A model generated the notes under the pieces. It worked only from the letters and a program-made list of their open reading frames with translations, ran no database searches and had not been told where the DNA came from. A stretch of 64,000 bases of DNA, taken from contig JAAVDB010000018.1 in assembly GCA_014802015.1 (NCBI GenBank), forward strand, positions 58,322 to 122,321, in the 5' to 3' direction. Every line of letters starts with the position of its first letter. The first letter of the stretch is position 1. Below are positions 43,357 through 53,216 of this stretch, piece by piece. Source of the stretch: Bacteroides sp. (lineage in GTDB: Bacteria; Bacteroidota; Bacteroidia; Bacteroidales; Muribaculaceae). The position numbers and the translations under genes are program-made.

Positions 43357-45528
43357 ATGAAACCATTAATCCGAGCAGCCATCTTGACGGCCGCCCTAAC
43401 AATCCCGACCGCTATGAGTGCAGAGACACAGCGCGTTAATCCGTTCATGGCGCCCTACGGCACCAAGTATGACATCCCACCGTTCGAACAGATTCAGTAT
43501 GCCGACTACCTCCCGGCCGTGGAGAAAGGCATCGCCGAACGCCGTGCCGAGATCAAGGCCATAGCCGACAATCCAGCCACTCCGACGTTTGACAACACCA
43601 TCCTGGCCATGGAGAAAGCCGGAAGCCTGCTCACCCGTGTCACACGAGTGTTCAACTCACTGCTTGAGACCGACAATACCCCCGAGATGCAGGCCCTGTC
43701 CGAGACCATTCTGCCGATGGTAGCGTCCGCATCCGACGAGATTTCGATGGATCCCAAACTCTTTGCCCGCGTCAAATCACTCTATGACCGCCGCAACAGC
43801 CTCGGACTCGAACCCTACCAGAAACGCGCCATCGAACTATCCTATCAGAACTTCGTGCGCAACGGTGCGCTCCTCTCAGCCGCCGAGAAGGAGGAACTGA
43901 TGAAGGTCAACCAGCAGCTCACCGACCTGTACCTGCAATTCAATAAAAATCTTCTCGCATCCACCAACTCGTTTGAGCTCGTGGTCGATAATGAAGCCGA
44001 CCTCGCAGGCATCCCCGCCGGCATCATAGCCACCGCCGCCACCGAGGCCAAGGAGCGCGGCAAAGATGGCAAATGGGTATTCACCCTCCATGCCCCCAGC
44101 CGACTGCCCGTACTCAAGTATGCCGCCAACCGCGGTCTGCGCGAGAAAATGTACAACGGCTATATGCAGCTCGCATCCACAGCACCCTACGACAACCGCC
44201 CTGTCATCGGCGACATCATCAAGGCCCGCGCGCGCAAGGCCTCGATACTCGGCTATAAGGACTACGCGTCATATATGACCGAGAACGTCATGGCCAAGAC
44301 ACCCGAGGCAGCCACCGACCTGCTCATGCAGATATGGACACCGGCCGTCAACCGCGCTAACGAGGAGATCGCCGAGATGCAGGAATATGTCAAGAGCGAA
44401 GGATATGATTTCGCTATCGCTCCCTGGGACTATTACTATTATTCCGAGAAAGTGCGTGCCCGCAAATTCAATCTTGACGAAAATGAAGTCAGCGCATACT
44501 TCGCACTTGACAACGTGCGCAAAGGCATCTTCACCCTGGCCGAGCGACTCTACGGCATCAAATTCACCGAGATGCCCGACGCGCCCAAATATCACCCCGA
44601 AGTGACCGTCTATGACGTCACGGATGCCGGCACAGGTGAGCATATAGCCGTATTCATGACCGACTACTTCCCCCGCTCCACCAAGCGTCAGGGCGCATGG
44701 ATGGACGAGATGAAAGGCTCGTTTGTTGACCCTGACGGCACTGTCGGACGCCCCATCATCTTCAACGTAGGCAACTTCACACGCCCCACCGCCGACACGC
44801 CGGCTCTGCTTACGGTCGACGAGGTCGAGACAATGTTTCACGAGTTCGGCCACGGACTCCACGGCATGTTGAGCCGCGCCAAGCTCCGCTCTCAGTCAGG
44901 CACCAACACCGACCGCGACTTTGTCGAACTCCCCTCGCAGATCACCGAGCACTGGGCTCTCGAACCTGAACTGCTCAAGGACTACGCATTCCACTACAAG
45001 ACAGGTGAAGTAATACCCACCGAGCTCGTTAACAAACTCCAGGCCGCATCCACCCACAACATGGGATTCAGAACCACCGAACTCGCCGGCGCATCGCTCC
45101 TCGACCTCGCATGGGGTGCATACAATCCCGCCGATGGCGAGACTGTCGACGTCGATGCGTTCGAGCGTCAGATGGCCGAGCGTCTCGGCATGCCCGAGCA
45201 GATCACCTACCGCTACCGCTCACCCTACTTCAAGCACGTGTTCGGCGACGACCACTACGCCTCGGGCTACTACACCTACCTCTGGGCAGAAGTGCTTGAC
45301 ACCGACGGATTTGAGCTCTTCTCGGAGAAGGGTATATTTGACCCTGCCACAGCCCGTTCGTTCAAGGAGAACATCCTTGAGATGGGTGGCAGCGAAGACC
45401 CGATGGAGATCTACGTAAGATTCCGCGGACATCAGCCTTCGGTAAACGCACTCCTGCGCAATCGAGGACTCACCCCCGTCACCGTCCCCGCTCAGGGTGG
45501 CGACATCAAGTCACAGGGCGGCAAATAA
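43357..45528 (+). CDS. Secreted M3-family metallopeptidase (peptidyl-dipeptidase/oligopeptidase)
   Basis: 723 residues with a signal peptide (about 1-22, ending MSAE). The zinc motif is H495-E-F-G-H499 in TMFHEFGHGLHG, with the third ligand Glu in the following FVELPSQITEHW. Length and LENVMAKTPEAA-like segments fit the Dcp group, which removes C-terminal dipeptides from oligopeptides; the signal peptide places it in the periplasm. Last gene of the rhomboid operon, followed by a hairpin. Confidence 0.93.
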   Translation: MKPLIRAAILTAALTIPTAMSAETQRVNPFMAPYGTKYDIPPFEQIQYADYLPAVEKGIAERRAEIKAIADNPATPTFDNTILAMEKAGSLLTRVTRVFNSLLETDNTPEMQALSETILPMVASASDEISMDPKLFARVKSLYDRRNSLGLEPYQKRAIELSYQNFVRNGALLSAAEKEELMKVNQQLTDLYLQFNKNLLASTNSFELVVDNEADLAGIPAGIIATAATEAKERGKDGKWVFTLHAPSRLPVLKYAANRGLREKMYNGYMQLASTAPYDNRPVIGDIIKARARKASILGYKDYASYMTENVMAKTPEAATDLLMQIWTPAVNRANEEIAEMQEYVKSEGYDFAIAPWDYYYYSEKVRARKFNLDENEVSAYFALDNVRKGIFTLAERLYGIKFTEMPDAPKYHPEVTVYDVTDAGTGEHIAVFMTDYFPRSTKRQGAWMDEMKGSFVDPDGTVGRPIIFNVGNFTRPTADTPALLTVDEVETMFHEFGHGLHGMLSRAKLRSQSGTNTDRDFVELPSQITEHWALEPELLKDYAFHYKTGEVIPTELVNKLQAASTHNMGFRTTELAGASLLDLAWGAYNPADGETVDVDAFERQMAERLGMPEQITYRYRSPYFKHVFGDDHYASGYYTYLWAEVLDTDGFELFSEKGIFDPATARSFKENILEMGGSEDPMEIYVRFRGHQPSVNALLRNRGLTPVTVPAQGGDIKSQGGK

Positions 45529-45548
45529 GCACCCAGCATATATACTGA

Positions 45549-45595
45549 CAAATCCCGCACTTGGGCCAAAAAGATTTGCCTAAGTGTGGGATTTG
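45549..45595 (+). terminator. Terminator of the M3 peptidase gene, with a promoter element in its loop
   Basis: A 14-base inverted repeat (45549-45562 with 45582-45595, one G-U type mismatch) ends in ATTTGTTG. The purL TTTG element at 45575-45578 lies inside the loop. Confidence 0.8.
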
Positions 45596-45606
45596 TTGTA
45601 ATTTTG
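45575..45606 (+). promoter_or_regulatory. Promoter of purL, overlapping the upstream terminator
   Basis: TTTG (45575-45578), 20 bases, TAATTTTG (45599-45606): full consensus. The first element is in the loop of the preceding terminator and the spacer covers its right arm. purL starts 36 bases after the -7 box. Confidence 0.75.
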
Positions 45607-45641
45607 CGATATAATATATTCATTGACATAGCCAGACACTT

Positions 45642-48600
45642 ATGGTCGTATTTTTTAAGAAAGGCGCCAATCTGATTTACGCCGTAGAAACGAATCACAA
45701 GTTCACCCCTGAAGAAGCCGAGAAACTTACATGGCTCTTCGACGGGGCCACCCCACTCAGCTCCACATCCGTAAAGGGTCGTTTTGTCGGCCCCCGCAAG
45801 GAGATGATTACCCCCTGGAGCACCAACGCAGTGGAGATCACCCAGAATATGGGTCTCGAAGGCATCACCCGCATCGAGGAATTTCATCGCATCACGGTCG
45901 AGCAGCCTGAGTATGACAAAATGCTCTCGCGCCTTTATGACGGTCTGAATTCACGTGTATTCAGCACATCGACAGTCGCCGCTCCCATCGAGCATATCGC
46001 AGACATCACCGAGTACAACAAGCGCGAGGGTCTCGCCCTCTCGCAGGAAGAGGAAGACTATCTGCGCCAGCTCGCCGAGCGTCTGGGCCGCCCCCTCACC
46101 GACAGCGAGGTATTCGGATTCTCACAGGTCAACAGCGAGCACTGCCGTCACAAGATCTTCAACGGTTCGTTCGTAATCGACGGCGAGGAGAAGCCCCTCT
46201 CGCTCTTCAAACTCATCAAGAAAACATCTCAGGTCAATCCCGGCCGCCTCGTATCGGCCTACAAGGATAACGTGGCATTCGTAGAAGGCCCGACAGTGGC
46301 ACAGTTCTACCCCACCCACCCCGAGCGTCCCGACTTCTTTGAGGTGCGTGACCTCCCCACCGTGCTCTCGCTCAAGGCCGAGACCCACAACTTCCCCACC
46401 ACCGTCGAGCCGTTCAACGGCGCCGCCACCGGTAGCGGCGGTGAGATACGTGACCGTCTCGGCGGAGGACGTGCCTCACTCCCCCTCGCAGGTACAGCCG
46501 TCTACATGACCTCCTATCCCCGTCTCGGCGGCCATCCCTGGGAGCTTATGATGAATCCCCGCGCATGGCTCTATCAGACTCCGGCCGAGATCCTTATCAA
46601 AGCCTCCAACGGCGCCTCGGACTTCGGTAACAAATACGGCCAGCCCCTCATCTGCGGCTCGCTGCTCACATTCGAGCATGACGAGAACGGCAAGATGTAT
46701 GCATACGACAAAGTGATCATGCTCGCCGGCGGCGTAGGTTATGCCGCAGCCAAGGACGCCATCAAGGGTGTGCCCGAAGCAGGCGAGGCAGTCGTGGTCA
46801 TGGGCGGTGACAACTATCGTATCGGTATGGGCGGTGGCGCAGTTTCGTCAGTCGAGACCGGCCAGTACGCATCAGGCATCGAGCTCAACGCCGTACAGCG
46901 TGCCAACCCCGAGATGCAGAAACGTGTCAGCAACGTTATCCGCGCACTCGCCGAGAATGACAATAACCCCATCGTGTCCATTCACGATCACGGTGCAGGC
47001 GGTCACCTCAACGCCCTTTCAGAACTTGTAGAGGAGACAGGCGGCAAGATCGAGATCGGCTCACTTCCCGTCGGCGACAAGACCCTCTCGTCCAAGGAGA
47101 TCATCGGCAACGAGAGCCAGGAACGTATGGGTATGGTGCTCAAGAAGGAGGACATCGACTACGTGAGAACTATCGCCGACCGCGAACGCGCACCGATGTA
47201 TGTAGTCGGTGAGACTACAGGCGACCATCGTTTCGTATTCGAGCAGAAGGACGGCGTCAAACCCATCGACCTCGCCATGAGTGACATGTTCGGCTCTTCA
47301 CCCAAGACAACACTTACTGACTCGACAGTAGTCAACACATACAAGGACGCTCCCTACAGCGAGAACGAACTTGAAAAATACGTTGCCGACACCCTCGCGC
47401 TTGAGGCTGTCGCATCCAAGGACTGGCTCACCAACAAGGTTGACCGCTCCGTTACTGGTAAGATTGCCCGTCAGCAGTGCCAGGGCGAGATACAGCTCCC
47501 CCTCAGCGACTGTGGTGTCGTAGCACTTGACTACTCCGGCACCAAGGGTATCGCCACCTCTATCGGTCACGCACCCCAGGTAGCGCTCATCGACTCCGCT
47601 AAGGGTTCGGTAATGGCTGTTGCCGAGGCTCTGACCAACATCGTCGCCACTCCGCTCGAAGGAGGCATCAAGGCCCTCTCACTCAGTGCCAACTGGATGT
47701 GGCCCTGTAAGAACCCCGGTGAGGACGCAGCCCTCTACCGTGCCGTTGAGGCCTGCAGCGACTTTGCATGCGCGCTCGGCATCAACATTCCTACAGGCAA
47801 GGACTCTCTGTCCATGACTCAGAAATACGGTGCTGACAAGGTCTACGCTCCCGGCACCGTCATCATCTCGGCAGCAGGTGAGGTCACCGACGTCCGCAAG
47901 ACTCTCTCACCCGTGCTCCGCGCCAAGGATTCCACCTTATATTATATAGACTTCTCGGGCGATGCCCTCAAGCTCGGCGGCTCGGCACTCGCACAGACAC
48001 TCGGCGCGCTCGGCTCGGACGCTCCCACCGTCACCGATGCCAAGGCCTTTGTCAACACATTTGACACTGTCCAGAAACTTGTCGCCAAGAAGATGCTTCT
48101 CGCCGCCCATGACGTATCAGCCGGCGGTCTCGTGACAACTCTTCTCGAAATGACATTCGCCAACACCGAGGGTGGTATCGAACTCGACACCGCAGCATTC
48201 GGTGAGGCCGACCTTGTCAAGATACTTTTCAGCGAGAACCCCGCCCTCGTGGCTCAGGTCGACGCATCCAAGGTTGAGAAGGTTGACGAAATTCTTGACA
48301 AGGCAGGTGTGAAATACTATCATATCGGTACCCCCTCAGCCGAACGCACACTCGTCATCAACCATAACGGCAACCAGCGTCTGCTCGGCATCGACCATCT
48401 GCGTGACGTGTGGATGCACACCAGCTACCTCATGGATTCGATCCAGAGCGGTGAGCAGAAAGCACGCGAACGCTTTGAGAACTACAAGAAACAGCCCATA
48501 CGCTATCGCATGCCTTCGGGCTACAACGGCAAACTCGCATCACGCGGCATCGAACTGCGTCGCGACGGCCACGGTGACGGACGCGTCAAGGCAGCCATCA

Positions 48601-49340
48601 TCCGTGAGAAGGGTGTGAACGGCGACCGCGAGATGGCTTACTCACTCTACCTCGCCGGCTTCGATGTCAAGGACGTACACATGACCGACCTTATGAGCGG
48701 CCGCGAGACTCTTGAGGATGTCAACATGATCGTATTCTGCGGCGGATTCTCCAACTCCGACGTACTCGGATCAGCCAAGGGCTGGGCATCCGGATTCAGA
48801 TACAACGAGAACGCAAAGCGCGCGCTTGAGAACTTCTACAAACGCGAAGATACACTCTCACTCGGCATCTGCAACGGCTGTCAGCTCATGATCGAGCTTA
48901 ACCTCATCAATCCCGAGCACCCCAAGAAGACCCGTATGCTTCACAACGACTCGCACAAGTTCGAGTCACAGTTCCTCGGTCTTACCATCCCAGCCAACAA
49001 TTCTGTGATGCTCGGATCGCTCTCAGGTTCGAAACTCGGCATCTGGGTGGCTCACGGTGAAGGCAAGTTCCACCTCCCCATGTCGATGGACAACTACAAT
49101 GTGGTAGCCAAGTACGCCTACAACAGCTATCCGGCCAACCCGAACGGCTCACGCTGCTCCGTAGCCGGTATCTGCTCGGCCGATGGTCGTCACCTTGCCA
49201 TGATGCCCCACCTTGAACGCGCCATCTTCCCATGGCAATGCGGATATTACCCCGCCACACGTTCAACCGACGAAGTTACCCCATGGATTGATGCCTTCAT
49301 CAACGCCCGCAAATGGGTTGAAGAGCATGTTTCACATTAA
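45642..49340 (+). CDS. purL: Phosphoribosylformylglycinamidine synthase, single-chain type
   Basis: This enzyme converts FGAR, glutamine and ATP to FGAM in purine synthesis. At 1232 residues it is the large fused form: an N-terminal PurS-like region, two PurM-like halves (KAETHNFPTTVEPFNGAATGSGG; HDVSAGGLVTTLLEM), and a C-terminal glutaminase with nucleophile C1080 in GICNGCQ. The final APHLERAIFPWQCG-type segment is typical. It is transcribed alone between two strong terminators. Confidence 0.96.
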   Translation: MVVFFKKGANLIYAVETNHKFTPEEAEKLTWLFDGATPLSSTSVKGRFVGPRKEMITPWSTNAVEITQNMGLEGITRIEEFHRITVEQPEYDKMLSRLYDGLNSRVFSTSTVAAPIEHIADITEYNKREGLALSQEEEDYLRQLAERLGRPLTDSEVFGFSQVNSEHCRHKIFNGSFVIDGEEKPLSLFKLIKKTSQVNPGRLVSAYKDNVAFVEGPTVAQFYPTHPERPDFFEVRDLPTVLSLKAETHNFPTTVEPFNGAATGSGGEIRDRLGGGRASLPLAGTAVYMTSYPRLGGHPWELMMNPRAWLYQTPAEILIKASNGASDFGNKYGQPLICGSLLTFEHDENGKMYAYDKVIMLAGGVGYAAAKDAIKGVPEAGEAVVVMGGDNYRIGMGGGAVSSVETGQYASGIELNAVQRANPEMQKRVSNVIRALAENDNNPIVSIHDHGAGGHLNALSELVEETGGKIEIGSLPVGDKTLSSKEIIGNESQERMGMVLKKEDIDYVRTIADRERAPMYVVGETTGDHRFVFEQKDGVKPIDLAMSDMFGSSPKTTLTDSTVVNTYKDAPYSENELEKYVADTLALEAVASKDWLTNKVDRSVTGKIARQQCQGEIQLPLSDCGVVALDYSGTKGIATSIGHAPQVALIDSAKGSVMAVAEALTNIVATPLEGGIKALSLSANWMWPCKNPGEDAALYRAVEACSDFACALGINIPTGKDSLSMTQKYGADKVYAPGTVIISAAGEVTDVRKTLSPVLRAKDSTLYYIDFSGDALKLGGSALAQTLGALGSDAPTVTDAKAFVNTFDTVQKLVAKKMLLAAHDVSAGGLVTTLLEMTFANTEGGIELDTAAFGEADLVKILFSENPALVAQVDASKVEKVDEILDKAGVKYYHIGTPSAERTLVINHNGNQRLLGIDHLRDVWMHTSYLMDSIQSGEQKARERFENYKKQPIRYRMPSGYNGKLASRGIELRRDGHGDGRVKAAIIREKGVNGDREMAYSLYLAGFDVKDVHMTDLMSGRETLEDVNMIVFCGGFSNSDVLGSAKGWASGFRYNENAKRALENFYKREDTLSLGICNGCQLMIELNLINPEHPKKTRMLHNDSHKFESQFLGLTIPANNSVMLGSLSGSKLGIWVAHGEGKFHLPMSMDNYNVVAKYAYNSYPANPNGSRCSVAGICSADGRHLAMMPHLERAIFPWQCGYYPATRSTDEVTPWIDAFINARKWVEEHVSH

Positions 49341-49349
49341 TTTGCATTA

Positions 49350-49405
49350 AAAAGACTCCGTTTTTCCTGAAAATGTGTATATTTGTCGGAAAAACGGAGT
49401 CTTTT
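49350..49405 (+). terminator. Terminator of purL
   Basis: An 18-base inverted repeat (49350-49367 with 49388-49405) ends in CTTTTG. The loop contains TATATTTG (49378-49385), which fits a -7 box for the next gene, though no upstream TTTG stands at the right distance. Confidence 0.88.
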
Positions 49406-49498
49406 GTTAATTTCATATTTTACGGACACTCCGGCCTCTCATCCTCGCCTCACACAATGCAGTAAAAGCAGAACAAATTAACCTTAAATTATAACAAA

Positions 49499-50371
49499 AT
49501 GAGTCTCAACATCATCGTGCTCGCCAAGCAGGTGCCTGACACCCGCAACGTGGGCAAAGATGCAATGAAGGAGGATGGTACAATCAACCGTGCGGCTCTG
49601 CCGGCCATCTTCAATCCCGAGGACCTGAACGCGCTTGAGCAGGCTCTGCGCCTCAAGGACGCCAACCCCGGGTCGACAATCACATTGCTTACCATGGGTC
49701 TGCCCCGTGCGGCAGAGATTATCCGCGAAGCCATCTATCGCGGAGCGGATACCGGCATCGTTCTCACCGACCGTGCACTCGGCGGTGCAGACACACTCGC
49801 CACTTCCTATTCACTTGCCCAGGCCGTGAAGAAGATCGGCAAATACGACATCATCCTCGGCGGCCGTCAGGCTATCGACGGCGACACCGCTCAGGTAGGT
49901 CCCCAGATTGCCGAGAAGCTCGGCATACCTCAGGTGACATACGCTGAGGAAATCCTCGATCTCAAGGACGGATACGTTACAGTAAAGCGTCGTCTTGAGA
50001 ATGGTGTGGAGACCGTCAAGGCTCCCCTCCCCTGCGTGGTGACCGTCAACGGCACTGCTGCCGACTGCCGTCCCCGCAACGCCATGCGCGTGCAGAAATA
50101 CAAATACGCAGCGTCACCCTCCGAGGTTGCCGCTCTCAGCGACGAGCGCAAAGCCCTCCTTGAGAAGCGCCCCTACCTCAACCTCCAGGAGTGGAGCGCA
50201 GCATACGTCGATGCCGATCCCGCACAGATAGGTCTCCCCGGCTCACCCACCAAGGTGAAGAACGTCGAGAACGTCGTGTTCGCCGCCAAGGAGTGCCGCG
50301 TGCTCGATGACAGCGATGCCGCTATCGAAGATCTCGTGAAAGAACTCATTACCAACCACACAATCGGATAA
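49499..50371 (+). CDS. etfB: Electron transfer flavoprotein, beta subunit
   Basis: EtfB forms with EtfA a FAD- and AMP-containing carrier that takes electrons from acyl-CoA dehydrogenase. 290 residues with the family start IVLAKQVPDT, the nucleotide-binding LGGRQAIDGDTAQVGPQIAE segment, and the adenine-binding region. It is first in an etfB-etfA-acyl-CoA dehydrogenase operon, 5 bases before etfA. Confidence 0.94.
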   Translation: MSLNIIVLAKQVPDTRNVGKDAMKEDGTINRAALPAIFNPEDLNALEQALRLKDANPGSTITLLTMGLPRAAEIIREAIYRGADTGIVLTDRALGGADTLATSYSLAQAVKKIGKYDIILGGRQAIDGDTAQVGPQIAEKLGIPQVTYAEEILDLKDGYVTVKRRLENGVETVKAPLPCVVTVNGTAADCRPRNAMRVQKYKYAASPSEVAALSDERKALLEKRPYLNLQEWSAAYVDADPAQIGLPGSPTKVKNVENVVFAAKECRVLDDSDAAIEDLVKELITNHTIG

Positions 50372-50376
50372 GCCCA

Positions 50377-51402
50377 ATGGACCAGAACAATCTCATCGTA
50401 TATCTTGAAATCGAGGATGGCCGCGTTGCCGATGTGAGCCTCGAACTTCTGACCAAAGGGCGCGTGCTCGCCGACAAGCTCGGTGTAAAACTCGAAGCCG
50501 TTGCTGTAGGTGATAACCTCGACACCATCGCCGAGCAGATATTCCCCTACGGTGTTGACCGCCTCTATCGCGTGGCCGACAAGCGTCTCTCACCCTACAC
50601 CTCCAATCCCCATGCCGCAGTGCTGATCAACCTCTTCAAGGAGATCAAACCGCAGATCTGCCTCATGGGTGCCACCTGCATCGGACGTGACCTCGGCCCC
50701 CGTGTCAGCTCATGTCTGCACAGCGGTCTTACAGCCGACTGTACCGCGCTTGAGATCGGCGACCACACGGATCCCCGCACCAAGACCGAATACAAGGACC
50801 TCCTCCTTCAGATCCGTCCCGCATTCGGCGGTAACATCGTGGCTACCATCGTCAACCCCGAGTGCCGTCCCCAGATGGCGACAGTACGCGAGGGCGTGAT
50901 GAAGAAAGAGATTCTCGATCCCGCCTACAAGGGTGAGGTAATCGACCTTGACGCAAAGAAATATGTCAGCGACGAGGACTTCGTTGTCGAGATTCTCGAC
51001 CGCCATATCGAAAAGTCCAAGATCAACATCAAGAACTCGCCCATCATCGTGGCCGGCGGTTACGGCGTAGGCTCGAAGGAGAACTTCAAACTGCTCCACG
51101 ACCTTGCCGACACACTCGGAGCCGAGGTCGGTGCTTCACGTGCGGCAGTCGATGCCGGATTTACCGAACATGCGCGCCAGATCGGTCAGACCGGTGTAAC
51201 CGTTCGCCCCAAACTCTACATCGCCTGCGGTATCTCCGGTCAGATCCAGCACATAGCCGGCATGCAGGAGAGCTCAATCATCATTTCAATCAACAACGAC
51301 CCCAACGCTCCTATCAACACCATTGCCGACTACGTAATCACCGGCAATCTTGAGGAAGTGGTGCCCAAGCTGATCAAGTATTACAAAAAGAACTCCAAGT
51401 AA
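50377..51402 (+). CDS. etfA: Electron transfer flavoprotein, alpha subunit
   Basis: 341 residues. The N-terminal domain pairs with EtfB. The C-terminal FAD domain carries IIVAGGYGVGSKENF, GASRAAVDAGF, GQTGVTVRPKLYIACGISGQIQHIAGM and INNDPNAPI, the classic EtfA FAD-binding run. The start lies 5 bases after etfB, and the dehydrogenase gene follows by 8 bases. Confidence 0.95.
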   Translation: MDQNNLIVYLEIEDGRVADVSLELLTKGRVLADKLGVKLEAVAVGDNLDTIAEQIFPYGVDRLYRVADKRLSPYTSNPHAAVLINLFKEIKPQICLMGATCIGRDLGPRVSSCLHSGLTADCTALEIGDHTDPRTKTEYKDLLLQIRPAFGGNIVATIVNPECRPQMATVREGVMKKEILDPAYKGEVIDLDAKKYVSDEDFVVEILDRHIEKSKINIKNSPIIVAGGYGVGSKENFKLLHDLADTLGAEVGASRAAVDAGFTEHARQIGQTGVTVRPKLYIACGISGQIQHIAGMQESSIIISINNDPNAPINTIADYVITGNLEEVVPKLIKYYKKNSK

Positions 51403-51410
51403 GACAGACA

Positions 51411-53114
51411 ATGGCAAATTTTTATACCGATAATCCGGACCTCAAGCACCATCTGACCCATCCGCTGATGGAGAAGATCGTTGCCATGAAAGAGCGTGAC
51501 TATACCGACGCCGAAAAGTATGACTACGCACCCCTCGACTATGCCGACGCTCAGGACAGCTACGACAAAGTCCTCGAAATCGTAGGCGAAATCTGCGGCG
51601 ACATCATCGCCCCCAACGCCGAGAGCGTTGACCACGACGGCCCCTCAGTGGCTGACGGACGTGTCACCTACGCTCCCGCCACTCAGGTCAACCTCGAAGC
51701 CTGCCGCAAGGCCGGTCTCATGGGTATGGCTATGCCCCGTCGTTACGGCGGTCTCAACTTCCCCATCACCCCCTATATCATGGCCGCTGACATCGTCAGC
51801 CGCGCCGACACCGGTTTTGAAAACCTCTGGGGACTTCAGGACTGCGCCGAGACCATCTATGAGTTCGCCGACGAGGATCAGAAGCAGCGTTTCATCACAC
51901 GCGTATGCCAGGGCGAGACCATGTCGATGGACCTCACCGAGCCCGATGCCGGATCCGACCTCCAGAGCGTAATGCTCAAGGCCACCGAGCAGCCCGACGG
52001 CACATGGCGTCTCAACGGCGTGAAGCGCTTCATCACCAACGGTGACAGCGACATCCACCTCGTGCTTGCCCGCTCCGAAGCCGGTACACGCGACGGCCGT
52101 GGCCTGTCGATGTTCATCTACGACAAGCGCGACGGCGGTGTCAACGTACGCCGCATCGAGAACAAGATGGGTATCAAGGGTTCGCCCACCTGCGAGCTCA
52201 CCTACAAAGATGCTAAAGCCGAACTCTGCGGTTCGCGTCAGCTCGGCCTCATCAAGTACGTGATGGCACTTATGAACGGCGCCCGCCTCGGCATCGCCGC
52301 ACAGAGCGTCGGCGTCAGCGAACTCGCCTATCGCGAGGCTCTCGCATACGCACGTGACCGTAAACAGTTCGGCAAAGCCATCATCGAGTTCCCCGCCGTT
52401 TACGAAATGCTCTCGGTGATGAAGGGCAAACTCGACGCATCACGTTCACTCCTCTACGAGTGCGCACGCTTCGTTGACATCTACAAGATCTATGACGACA
52501 TCGCCAAGGAGCGCAAACTCACACCCGAGGAGCGCAAGGAGGCTAAATACTACTCACGTCTGGCCGACGCACTCACCCCGCTCGCAAAGGGTATGGGTAG
52601 CGAATACTGCAACCAGAACGCCTACGACTGTATCCAGATCCACGGTGGTTCAGGCTTTATGAAGGATTATGCCTGCGAACGCCTCTATCGCGACGCACGC
52701 ATCACCTCAATCTACGAAGGCACCACCCAGCTGCAGGTTGTGGCAGCCATCCGCCACGTCACCACAGGCACCTATCTCAACCTCATCAACTCATATCTTG
52801 AGAACGATGTCAAGCCCGAACTCCAGTCAGTCAAAGACCGCATCCGCGTGATGACCGACATGTACGCCAAGGCTGTCGAGACTGTGGGTAAGGTTGAGGA
52901 CGCAGCTTACGGCGACTTCATGGCACGTCGTCTCGTCGAGATGGCCGGTGTGACCATTATGAGCTGCCTGCTCATGCTCGACGCACAGCGCAACGACTCA
53001 TTCCGCCGTTCTGCCGAGGTATATCTCAACCTTGCGCAGGCCGAGGTGACCAAGCACGCCGAGTTCATCAACACTTTCGCACCCGAAAGTCTGGCTGAAT
53101 ATAAGATCGACTAA
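51411..53114 (+). CDS. Acyl-CoA dehydrogenase (EtfAB partner)
   Basis: 567 residues of the acyl-CoA dehydrogenase fold: N-terminal helical domain, the FAD/substrate loop MDLTEPDAGSDLQSVMLKA, the beta domain (GVKRFITNGDSDIHLVLARSE), and the C-terminal helices with YARDRKQFGKAIIEFPAVYEML and IQIHGGSGFMKDYACERLYRDARITSIYEGT. About 180 residues longer than short-chain enzymes because of an extra C-terminal domain. With EtfAB it may oxidise acyl-CoAs or run in reverse as an enoyl-CoA reductase; the chain length is not readable. Confidence 0.92.
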   Translation: MANFYTDNPDLKHHLTHPLMEKIVAMKERDYTDAEKYDYAPLDYADAQDSYDKVLEIVGEICGDIIAPNAESVDHDGPSVADGRVTYAPATQVNLEACRKAGLMGMAMPRRYGGLNFPITPYIMAADIVSRADTGFENLWGLQDCAETIYEFADEDQKQRFITRVCQGETMSMDLTEPDAGSDLQSVMLKATEQPDGTWRLNGVKRFITNGDSDIHLVLARSEAGTRDGRGLSMFIYDKRDGGVNVRRIENKMGIKGSPTCELTYKDAKAELCGSRQLGLIKYVMALMNGARLGIAAQSVGVSELAYREALAYARDRKQFGKAIIEFPAVYEMLSVMKGKLDASRSLLYECARFVDIYKIYDDIAKERKLTPEERKEAKYYSRLADALTPLAKGMGSEYCNQNAYDCIQIHGGSGFMKDYACERLYRDARITSIYEGTTQLQVVAAIRHVTTGTYLNLINSYLENDVKPELQSVKDRIRVMTDMYAKAVETVGKVEDAAYGDFMARRLVEMAGVTIMSCLLMLDAQRNDSFRRSAEVYLNLAQAEVTKHAEFINTFAPESLAEYKID

Positions 53115-53133
53115 TCGATTTTAAATATTTTAG

Positions 53134-53170
53134 AATGGAGAATTAGCACACAAGGTTAATTCTCCATTTT
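53134..53170 (+). terminator. Terminator of the etf/acyl-CoA dehydrogenase operon
   Basis: A 12-base inverted repeat (53134-53145 with 53157-53168) is followed by TT. Confidence 0.75.
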
Positions 53171-53184
53171 ACATATTATTATCC

Positions 53185-53216
53185 GCAATTTTACCATACA
53201 TCAGCAATTTTACCAT
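53185..53216 (+). repeat. 13-base direct repeat at the start of the GH31-like gene
   Basis: GCAATTTTACCAT occurs at 53185-53197 and 53204-53216, 19 bases apart; the second copy runs into the start codon at 53215. Confidence 0.75.
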
